Assembly (NCBI GenBank): GCA_025594325.1 | Contig: JANHCV010000002.1 | Span: 2,542,001 to 2,606,000 of the forward strand | DNA from: Blastocladiella emersonii ATCC 22665 | Lineage: Eukaryota > Blastocladiomycota > Blastocladiomycetes > Blastocladiales > Blastocladiaceae | DNA: 64,000 nt | Reading direction: 5' to 3' | Shown here: positions 45,201-53,507 of the stretch, piece after piece | How positions within the stretch are numbered: the stretch's first letter is position 1 | Layout: every line of letters begins with the position of its first letter | The notes under the pieces: generated by a model | Seen by the model: only the letters and a program-made list of their open reading frames with translations | Databases searched by the model: none | Told to the model about the DNA's origin: nothing | Made by a program: the position numbers and the translations under genes

Positions 45201-45849
45201 CTCCGCGGACGTGTACCAGCAGCACGCGCCGCCGCGTTCCGCAGGGTCCGCAAGTGCGGCGGCGGTTGCGACGCCGACCCCGCAACGGGAGCGCGAGCAG
45301 CCGATCAAGGTGCGCCGCCAGACGAGTCTCCTGTCGCTGTCGTCGATCCTCGGGTCGAGCTGGCGCCGGTCGTCGACGCTTTCGTCTACGGCGACGACGG
45401 GCGGGAGCGGGAACGCGAGCGCGACGGGGAGCATCGCCGAACGGTCGCCCGCGACGCCCGCCTCCATGGCGGCGGCGCCCGCACCTGTCACGCCCATGAC
45501 CGTGTACGGGCACGACCCATACGCGGCGCAGTTCCAGGGCGCCGGCGGCGCGCCGCCGCTCGCGTCGTCGCCCGCGCCGTCGGTCCGGTCCATCCTCAAC
45601 GAGCCCGCCTCGGCCGTCGGCCGCCGCGGCGAAGATGGGACCCCCGCGTCGCTCGCGGGCCTGTTCGCGGGTCCCGCTGCACCGCCAACAGCGGCGGCGG
45701 CGGCGATGGTGGTTCCGGACTGGGCGGCCGACGCCAAGTTCCGCGACGAGGTGGATATCCTGGTGCTCAAGTTCTGGGGCCGCGCGGCCAAGCGGCGGCC
45801 GCTCGTGCCCGTGTCGGTGCCCGTGGACCCGGTTGCGCCGGCGCGGTAG
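42236..45849 (+). CDS. Folliculin (FLCN/LST7) homologue
   Basis: Three exons (42236-43482, 43541-43641, 43724-45849) give 1,157 residues. An in-frame ATG at 42422 (CGCCATGG context, 1,095 residues) is an equally good start. The longin part begins VHLVALVHFCELTGPSIVFV, as in folliculin (IVALCHFCELHGP). Other hallmarks are CPACHPALP, SACVRSLSCEVTPNRLGPVL, AYGLLFLTNHAMHVVNSW, then in the DENN-like half THLACGNQVILRG, LPAGCASVVANS, CNLLGVDSYVTIP and near the end EVDILVLKFWGRAAK. Disordered Pro/Ala/Ser-rich insertions make it about twice the human length. Folliculin/Lst7 with FNIP/Lst4 is a GTPase-activating complex for Rag GTPases at the lysosome or vacuole, linking amino acids to TORC1. Divergent from DCP2. 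Confidence 0.92.
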
Positions 45850-46041
45850 CGGTGTGACTGGGAGAGAAACGATTTGTATAGAAGAAACTAGGATCTTTAA
45901 CGAATGAAGAGTCGGGACGGGGTGCAGTCGTGCAAAGATAGGTGGCTACTCGAGGGCCGCGGGCACGTCGCCGTCGCCGTCGTGGCCATCGCCGTCGTCG
46001 GCAGCGGGAGGATAACGATGACGGCGGCGGCGGCGCGCGAG
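45850..46041. other. Convergent 3' region
   Basis: Less than 200 bp between the folliculin stop and the stop of the J-domain protein gene. AT-richer at 45870-45905; probable shared polyadenylation region. Confidence 0.4.
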
Positions 46042-47623
46042 TCACAGACCCGGCTTCTTCTTGCTTCCGCTGCTGCTGCTGCTGCTCCCCGCCGCGGTCT
46101 CGCGCAGTAGCGAGCTCGATGACCCCGCCATCAAAGACGAGCCGCCCGCGGCCATCGGCGCGGGCGCCGGTGGCGCGTGGCCGGGGTACTCGATCCGGCG
46201 CAGCGCGACGAGCGACGCGAGCGACCCGTGGGACCCCCTCACCCCCATCCCCGTGGGCGTAGCCGCGCCACTCCCGCGGCGCATCTCGCCCTGCTCGGCC
46301 ATCTCGGCCTGGACCTCGGCGCCGGCGCCCGCGGCGAGGACCGGGATGCAGCACCCGAACATGCACGTGAGCAGGATCAGGGCGATCCAGACGGGGACCA
46401 CGGCGACGGCGAGCGTCACGGACGCGGGCGACTCGAGTTTCAGAACCACGAGCCCGAGCGTCACGTACACGAACGCGTACAGGACCAGCGCAAGGACCAA
46501 CGAGGCGATCAGCGCGCCCCATGTCGGCCGCTCGGACCCGTCGGCGGGCGGGAACGGCGCCCGGATCGCGGACGCGGTGCGGATCGCTGAGATGACGGTG
46601 AAGAGCGGGAACAGGTACAGCGGCAGGAAGACGAGCGCCCAGCTCGCGTCGAGCGCGCCGCACAGTTTCGCGAGCACGAGGCCCGCGGTCGTCGCACGAA
46701 GGATGAAGGGCAGCAGCGAGGTGACGAGCAGGCGCAGGCGGAGCGCGAGTGGCGCGCGCGGGACGGGCCGCGGCGCGGTGCTGTCCGCGTCGGCGGCGGC
46801 GTGGTCGTCGTCGGGCTCGCCGGGAAGCAGCATGGCGGCGAGGATGGTCGGGACGACGAGGTACAGCTCGCAGATGGCGTACGGGATGGCGAGCGGCCAC
46901 GCGGGGATGGTCCCGTCGGCGGCGGCCGCGGTCAAAGCGACGAGCGCGACGAGGGTTCCCACAAAAACGGCGCCGGCGACCTTGAGCGCGCGAGGCGTCT
47001 CGGGCTCGGGCGCGGCGTGCTCGTCTTCGTCGTCGTAGTTGGCGGGCGTCGCGCGTTTGGGCGAGGCGGCCGACTTGGCGCTCGACAGGAACAGCGTGCC
47101 GAAGATCAGGTAGCTCGGCAGCAGGATCAGGTGCCACGACCCGCCAATCATGCCCTCGACGCGCACGCACACGAGCGACAGCTGCACGATCAGCAGGATG
47201 AAGACGAGCGCGACCAGGAACGACAGCGACCCGATGCTGCTCAGCAGGTCCGGCGTCAGCCACGGAGTGCGCTCGAGCATCTCGAGGCCCATCTCGCCGT
47301 ATCTACACTCATGGGAAGTGAGCGCGGGGTGGCACAGCAGCGTACACGCGCGCGTTGCGAACGCACCGGTCGTAGACGCCGCGCTTCTCCTCGTCCGACA
47401 GAATGTCAAAGGCGCGCTGCACCTCGCGGAACTTGTCCTCGTTGCCCGGGTTCTTGTCCGGGTGGTAGCGCAGCGCCATCTTGCGGTACGCCTTCTTGAG
47501 CTCGGCCGCCGTCGCCTCGCGCGGCACCTCGAGCACCTCGTACAGGCCCGGCGCGCCCAGCCCCGACGCCCCGCTCGCCGGGCTGCCGGGCGGCTCCTGC
47601 GAGTAGTGCGGTGTTGATGACAT
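46042..47623 (-). CDS. J-domain (DnaJ-type) polytopic membrane protein
   Basis: Two exons (47623-47367, 47302-46042; 64-bp intron with GTGCGT donor) give 505 residues. The J domain is at ~26-90: [20 protein letters not shown], then HPD at 54-56, [20 protein letters not shown]. The intron join makes [13 protein letters not shown], the usual end of a J domain leading into a membrane region. Eight or so hydrophobic helices follow in two blocks of four, for example [55 protein letters not shown] and [20 protein letters not shown]. The repeated W(A/H)L(I/V)(L/F)LP(S/L)YL suggests an internal duplication and resembles the TMEM185/TMEM60 type membrane repeat. The C-terminus is Ser-rich and cytosolic. 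It probably recruits Hsp70 to a membrane. Divergent from the E2 gene. Confidence 0.85.
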
Positions 47624-47943
47624 GGTTTTTCGTGCGGGATGGCGGGAGAGCAGAAGCCATCGGCGAGCGGGCAGTTCTAAAATTTTGCGGGTCACGTTGG
47701 CGCATCGAGCGACTTGGTCGACGTCGACTCGACGCGCCACCGCTCGCGGCATCGGCAACCTCGCGCTTCCTCTCTCCCCCGCTCCCCAACCTGCAGTCGC
47801 ACCCACGCCTGTACCATGTACTACACTCTCTGCCATGCATCTGAACCGGCTGCTGCACCCGTGTCCGCGTTCGCCGTCGCTGACCCCCGCCGCCATGCGT
47901 GCGCGCGCGTCTCGGTGTCTCTCTCTAGACCCCACTCGTCACC
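47624..47943. promoter_or_regulatory. Divergent promoter region of J-domain gene and E2 gene
   Basis: 320 bp between two head-to-head start codons. No TATA box is clear; pyrimidine-rich tracts precede the E2 start. Confidence 0.45.
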
Positions 47944-48662
47944 ATGGCCCAGAAGCGTATCCAGCGTGTACGTGACGCTGTGCGACGCTGCGTGCCTCAC
48001 AGACTCCTCACCGCGCAACCCGCAACCTGTAGGAGTACGCCGACCTCGTCAAGAACCCGCCCGCGGGCATCTCCGTTGCCCTGACCGGCGACGACCTGTT
48101 CAAGTGGTCCGGCACCATTGACGGCCCCGTACGCTCCTCGATCTTGACCGTCGATCGCGTCCTCAAGCCGCTACTGACAACCGCGCGCGTACGCAGGCCG
48201 GCTCGCCGTACGAGGGCGGCGTCTTCAAGTTCGACCTGGATCTCAGCCTCGACTACCCGTTCAAGGCCCCCAAGGCACGCATCGCGATCGTCTCCCGCTG
48301 CTCGCTGAACTGCGCTAACCCGTGCGAACCCTAGCTCAAGCTCATCACCAAGATCTACCACCCCAACGTCGACGACGACGGCTCCATCTGCATGGGCGTG
48401 CTCAAGGCCGAGGCGTGGAAGCCGTCGAGCAAGGTCATTGACGGTACGTCGTCGTGTCTCACTTCCCAACCGCTCGCGCCACGCTGACGCCCGTTTCCGC
48501 GAACTAGTCCTCCTGTCGCTCCAGAACCTCATCGGCGAGCCCAACCCCGACGACCCGCTGTCCGCCCACAAGGCCGAGCAGTACCGCACCAACCGCCCCG
48601 AGTTCGACCGCCTCGCCCGCGAGCACGTCGCCAAGTACGCCAAGCCCTCGGCCGAGGCCTAA
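47944..48662 (+). CDS. Ubiquitin-conjugating enzyme E2 (Ubc4/UBE2D to UBE2L3-like)
   Basis: Five exons (47944-47967, 48033-48128, 48197-48274, 48335-48443, 48508-48662) give 153 residues. The UBC fold is complete: MAQKRIQREYADLVKNPPAG, FKWSGTIDGPAGSPYEGGVF, DYPFKAPK, the HPN motif (75-77) and the catalytic C85 in GSICMGVLKA, then PNPDDPLSAHKAEQYRTNRP. C85 falls at the same position as in UbcH5. The segment after it (LKAEAWKPSSKV) is more like UBE2L3 (ENWKPATK), so subfamily is uncertain. It transfers ubiquitin from E1 to substrates with an E3. The third intron (48275-48334) starts with GC instead of GT. The other donors are GTACGT, GTACGC and GTACGT. Confidence 0.93.
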
Positions 48663-48746
48663 CTCCCTCGCCTCTTCCTCTTCTCCGCGTGTGTTTGATG
48701 ATTTCCCGGTCCAAATCTATTGTGCCATGTACGAGTATCACCTTCC

Positions 48747-49533
48747 CTACTTGGAATCGCCCGCCTCGTCCATGTCCTTGTCTGGAGCGGCAAACAGCGA
48801 CTCGGTATCGTCCGTCGCTCGACTCGACCGTGACACCGCGGGCCGCATCCCGCCAGCAAACGTCGGCGACAGCAGCGAGAACTCGCTGCGGTTCGCCGAC
48901 TCGAGGTCGCGCCGCACCGTGCGGTCGTCGGTCCGCGCAAATAGCGCGTCCGGCAGCGAGAGCGGCGACGCGAGCGCGAGCAGGATCTACACCGACCGCG
49001 CATACATGCAGGCGTGAGCTCGAGGACCATCACACGTCCTCCCAAACACGTACCAGCGCCACGTCCTTGCCAAACCAGTACACGGGCGACCGGGGCACCA
49101 GCGGCGCCGGCGTGCTGCCCTCGTCGTCGTCCTGCGCCTGCAACCACGCAACCTCGCTCGCCACGAGCGCGACCGCCAGCGCGAGCTTCCACGCGCGCAG
49201 CAGCGTCACGGACCACCGTCGCCGCCGCTCGTGGTAGATCCACCGCAGGTGCAGGAACAAGTCGACCGAGTACGCGACGAGCCACGCGCTGAGCAGCGCG
49301 AGGGCCAGCACCGGGGTTGTTGGCTGTCCAAGCTGCGCGGAGAGCGAGAGCGAGGTGCATGCCATCCCGGACGTGGCTACCAGCTGTCGGAAACGTCGTC
49401 AGCGGCAGCCGGTAACGGAACGAGGAGGGATCCGCCGGACCAGAAACGCGCTGTGCAGCACCCACCGCGCGGGCGAGATGGCGGCGGCCGGGCGGGTCAG
49501 CGCCTTGTGCGATGATGGCGTGCGAGAATCCAT
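48747..49533 (-). CDS. Four-span membrane protein, tandem copy 1, family unknown
   Basis: Three exons (49533-49441, 49383-49054, 48986-48747) give 220 residues. Hydrophobic helices are at ~22-50 (WVLHSAFL-LVATSGMACTSL across intron 1), PVLALALLSAWLVAYSVDLF, LLRAWKLALAVALVASEVAW and, across intron 2, KDVAL-ILLALASPLSLP. The cytosolic tail has RTDDRTVRRDLESANRSEFS and is Ser/Asp-rich. A paralogue with the same exon plan lies 0.7 kb upstream (50199-50959). The conserved tail motif RTxRRDLExAxR and the basic HxRWxxxExRxRRWSxxxLRAWK loop are the best signatures. No known family is recognised. The gene converges with the E2 gene, with 84 bp between stops. Confidence 0.68.
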
Positions 49534-50198
49534 GGTGCGTCGTCGTTGGGAGCGAGAGCGCGAAGCCGGTTCACGATCGAGGAAAGGACGCCTGCGCTGT
49601 GAGACCCGCCTCGCCGGGTCGCCGGCTCCCGCAATCTCGCCCGAATGAACCACATGGGCGCGCGATCGCGCCGAGTGGTCCCTGAAGCCGGCCCTTCGGC
49701 GCAGCTCCCCCGCGCGCGCCACATCGGGTCTGAAACGGGATCGGCCGGCTGTCGTCACTAGCGAACGTTTGCGGTTGGTGAGAGAGGCGCGTCGCGACTG
49801 ATGAAGTGTGGTATGCACTCGGACTGTGCTTGAACGACAACCCTCAGAGTCGAAGCGACCTGTACTGGCTCAGCTCGCGCGGCGGGGGGAACTCGAATCG
49901 GCGTGTGATCGTTGCGACGACAAGGGGCGTGATGCAAACTTGATCGGTGCGTGGAAAGAGCTTGCCTCACAGCTTACATGGTGCGGCCGTCACGACGTCG
50001 CGGCGCAGCGCGAGACAAGAGGTGAGACGCGCCGAAAAATCACGTTTCTGCGCCACCTCGAACGGATTGCGTCTCACGAGCTCGTTGTCGCTAGGAAGTT
50101 AGCCCTCGGGCGTCTTAGCAGCACCTGAAACATATCTCAATCTATTGCACACCTGGCAGATTAGCCTAGGACTGGCGAGCGGCTCCCGCTCGCCACGC
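49534..50198. other. Intergenic region between tandem membrane-protein genes
   Basis: It contains the promoter of copy 1 and the 3' end of copy 2. ORFs are short and overlapping; nothing recognised. Confidence 0.4.
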
Positions 50199-50959
50199 TC
50201 ACATCGAGTCCTTTTCGACAAACTGCTCCGTGTCAGCTGTCGAATCGACCTTCATGACACTTGCATGCGCAACTGACCGCATGCCACTCCCGCGCGGCAG
50301 CGACGCAGGCGACAGGAGTGTCTCGTCGTTGCGGCTCGCCAACTCGAGATCGCGCCGCAACGTGCGGCCGTCGATCCCCGCAATCATGCCCTCGGGGAGC
50401 GTGAGCGTTGACATGAAGGCAAGCAGACCCTATGATAGTCGGAAATGTGTGAGACAAACATGTTGCCGCGACGAAGCAGCCACGTACCAGTGCGAGATCC
50501 TTGGCAAAACAGAACACTGGCGATGGCGGCATCAGCGCCGGCTTACCGTCGTCCCCGCGCGCCTGCATCCACGCGACCTCGCTGGCCACGAGGACGAGCG
50601 CGAGCGCGAGCGCAATTTTCCACGCGCGAAGCGCCGTGAGCGACCAGCGCCGGTGACGCGCTTCCCGAGAGGCCCACCGTAGCTGCAGGATCAGGTCGGC
50701 CGTGTACGCGGCGAGCACCGTGAGCGTGAGCACCGGCGCGTCCTTGGCCGTGAGCTGCGCTGACAGCGAGAGAGAAGTTAAGGCGATGCTTACAGACAGA
50801 TGACCTGGACTGCTGATGCGCATAGTTAGCTCATGAAGCCGATCCGCGTGCGTGCAACGAGCCGACCAGAAAGGCGGCGTGGAGAATCCAGCGGCCGCAC
50901 GAGACGCGTGCCGGCTTGGTGGGCGCCTTGCGCATCTGCGGCGACGGAGAAGAGTCCAT
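50199..50959 (-). CDS. Four-span membrane protein, tandem copy 2, family unknown
   Basis: Paralogue of the gene at 48747-49533. Exon 1 (from ATG 50959, MDSSPSPQMRKAPTKPARVS, ending WILHAAFL) and exon 3 (50429-50199, GLLAFMSTLTLPEGMIAGID, RTLRRDLELASRNDE, ending EKDSM) align with copy 1. The second intron is 50430-50487 (GTACGT..TAG). The middle exon reads LTSLSLSAQLTAKDAPVLTL, LRAWKIALALALVLVASEVA and FCFAKDLAL, matching copy 1. The first splice is not clean. With the GTCGGC donor after AAFL, none of the nearby AG acceptors restores the frame that keeps SIALTSLSLS, so exon 2's 5' end is uncertain or the copy is damaged there. Function unknown. Confidence 0.6.
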
Positions 50960-51786
50960 GTCAAGGCAACTGCGGGAGAGAGAAGGAGCTCGAGGGCCCC
51001 CGATCGAGCAAGGTTTTCCGGACACGCTTCGAGCAAGAGGCGGCAAAGCAGCTCGCTCCCACGCAGCAGGCGCTCGATCGGGTCAGGCGGGCCCAGGTTT
51101 GATTCGTGGGAACCGTGGCCCACGCTGAAATGCGATGTGCCATTTTTCGTCCGAAACACGAAAAATTCTACCTTCGACCGGGTCGAGGCGGAGACAGGGT
51201 CTTGCAAGATAAAGTTTGACTCTTGGCCGTGACGGGACGGATCCTGAGACGGATCTCAACCACTCAACCAGGGGCTCCAAGCCAACCACACTCCACGCGG
51301 AGAACGGCCAAGTATTGTGGTTTTATGCAGAACTTGCTGAGTCTCTCAAGCTCAGCATGGTCTCAGTCCGACGCTGAGCCCGAACAATTGGCACTGTGTG
51401 GTGAGCTACGAACGCCGCGCGTGCGTTTATGAGGAGTGCTACAACCTTAAGTCTAAGGCGAGGGCGAGCACAGAGTGTGACCCACGAGCGGTGCATTGAG
51501 GCGCGGACGCGACGCGACGCGAGACGAGATGAGCGACGCGTTCAAATATCACGCCATATCACCTGATGCTGGGCGATCCCGCCCCCGACGCGCTTCGCCG
51601 ACCGCCGCCTCGCCACCGCCACAGGCCGCGAGCCTCGCGCCTCGCGCTCGACCGAACTCGTTGCAACGTCACGACGAACGCTCATGTAAGCTGCTACCAT
51701 GTAAACTGCATCGACTTCGCGATGGTGAGCCGCTGCGCTGACGCCCGCCCCGCTCTCGCGCCGCGCCGCTAGACCCCGCATCCGCC
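50960..51786. other. Divergent intergenic region upstream of copy 2 and DPM3
   Basis: No gene supported. A GTGAGC..TAG stretch at 51725-51773 preceded by ATG at 51722 may be a 5'-UTR intron of DPM3. Confidence 0.35.
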
Positions 51787-52245
51787 ATGGCCCTTACCAA
51801 GCTCGTCCGCTTCCTCCTCTCCACGGTGACCTTCTTCTCGCTGTGGCTCCTCGCCCTCAACGAGGCGATTCCCGTGCCCGAGGCTGTTGCCGAGTTCCTG
51901 CCCGCTGTACGCTGACCTGCCGCTCGCGGCTCGGCAGCTCCTACAACTGACCGCTTCCGACGCGTAGCTGCCCCTGTGGATCATCGTGTCGTTCGGCGCC
52001 TACTCGCTGGGATCGATCGGCTGGAGCCTGGTGACGTTCGGCGACTGCGAGGAGGCGCATCGCGAGCTCATGAAGGTACGCGTCGCTGTCGCGCGGCAGC
52101 CTGCAACGCGTCACAATCACGCGGCAGCTAGCCCCGCGCCGCCGCGCTTGAACGCAACTGACCTCGCTCAAACCGACGCGGGTAGGAGGTGGCCCAGGCT
52201 CGCGACGAGCTGCGCCGCAACAAGATCACCATCGACGACGAGTAG
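51787..52245 (+). CDS. DPM3: DPM3 homologue, dolichol-phosphate mannosyltransferase subunit 3
   Basis: Three exons (51787-51906, 51968-52075, 52186-52245) give 95 residues; human DPM3 has 92. It starts MALTKLVRFLLSTVTFFSLW (TM1), then LPLWIIVSFGAYSLGSIGWS (TM2) and LVTFGDCEEAHRELMKEVAQ, ending ARDELRRNKITIDDE. The pattern after TM2, TFxDCExAxxELxxxIxxARxxL, is the DPM3 signature: a cytosolic coiled coil that anchors the catalytic subunit DPM1 to the ER membrane. The complex makes dolichol-phosphate-mannose from GDP-mannose for N-glycans, GPI anchors and O-mannosylation. All splice phases agree. Introns are 61 and 110 bp with GTACGC donors. MPDU1, which acts on the product of this enzyme, is ~12 kb away. 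Confidence 0.94.
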
Positions 52246-53368
52246 GTTTGCCTTGTGCAAAGGCAGTGTCGCCCGAAGAGACGTGTATGATTACGACTCG
52301 GCCGCGCGTCGCAGTGAGGCTGCTGAGAGCGTTCCGTGTCGGTGAGAGCTTTTGGAACTCGGCACCGCCGCCGCCCATCTCGCTGGCGGAGGGGTTCGCG
52401 GGAAGCTGCAGCGGCACAACCCAAAGATGGCTCTCCGGTTCAGGCTCGTTGGCCCACGCAGTTGCTGCGCTCGCTCGCGCTCAACTCCCCCGATGAACGT
52501 TGCATCCACGAGGTCGCATCATCCGACTCGGCACCAACCTGTCAGGCGGCCTAATTATCGGCCGTATTCCCGCCGGAGAAAGTGCATGCTGATGCTGGAG
52601 TGCGGAGTCACGGAAGTGACGGCGACCATCGCGCGTGAAGGCTCGCGCGAACCGTGCCGCTGCCAGGATCACCGAGAAAGCTACGGTGTAAAAATCGCGC
52701 ATTGGCCGCACGCCTTCGTGGCGCGATCATCGCGAAAGCTGAGACGAGGAGCGCCGAGAAGGCCGGCGCGAGGGACGGTGAGAAAGTCGGTCGCGCCGAC
52801 TCGGCGGTGGAAGTGGCGGGGGGTGTTGAGTCGGGTGGGCGCCATGCTGAAACGGCGGGGAACTGTGGCGGCGGCCACGAGGCGGCGCCCGCATGTCCAG
52901 AAACTCTGCGCCCTGGCGGCGGCGGCGCCGCTGGCGTCAGGCTGGCGTCGATGATGGACGCGTGATCTACGCCAGCTGGCGTCCTTGAGCGAGGGAGCGG
53001 CTGATCCGAGTGGTCGGCACTCGACGGAGGGTTGACCCGTCGGCCTTTGTCCGTGAAATTCGAGCGGGCCGGTGGGTGGGTGAGTCGGGGCGCGATACGG
53101 GGGGTATTCGCGGCAACGCCCTGCGGATCCCCCCGCACACGGCGCACGCTCACGAGTGTGGCGGGCGCGCGTGGATGTGATGCGGGCCGTGATCTGGCCG
53201 GGCCCGCGTGGGCGCGCAAGGGCGCAAGGGCGGCGGCGCGTGAGCAAGCGTTGCCCTCGCGCGCGCGCGCAGTTGGTTGGGCGGCGAGCGTTGCTGCCGG
53301 TGCTTGCGGTTTCGCTCCGTGCAAACCGCTGCGATCCCCTCTCGAAAACTAGGGGTGGGGAGCGAGCG

Positions 53369-53375
53369 TATAAAA
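53369..53375 (+). promoter_or_regulatory. TATA box of the OPT transporter gene
   Basis: TATAAAA within GAGCGTATAAAACCGG, ~135 bp before the ATG at 53508. Confidence 0.6.
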
Positions 53376-53454
53376 CCGGACGGCCCCCCGCGGAGGGCGG
53401 AAGCTCCTCTCTGATAGATAAACGGTTGGTCGGACGCTCGCTTCACCTCGACAC

Positions 53455-53507
53455 CCCCACCCCGACCACCAACCACCACCCGACCACCAACCACCACCAC
53501 CATCACC
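53455..53507 (+). repeat. CCACCAACCACC-type repeats in OPT 5' leader
   Basis: The leader holds two direct copies of CGACCACCAACCACCACC followed by ACCACCATCACC just before the ATG. It is purine-poor, unstructured leader sequence. Confidence 0.7.

Larger units (their letters stand above)
52246..53507. other. Intergenic region with OPT promoter
   Basis: About 1.26 kb. A minus-strand ORF (52608-53324) is long only because of GC content and has no domain. The last part carries the OPT TATA box and a CCACC-rich 5' leader. Confidence 0.45.

Noticed and set aside
52608-53324. A 238-codon minus-strand ORF upstream of the OPT gene
   Set aside because: No domain or signal; composition is that of non-coding GC-rich DNA and it overlaps other long frames.
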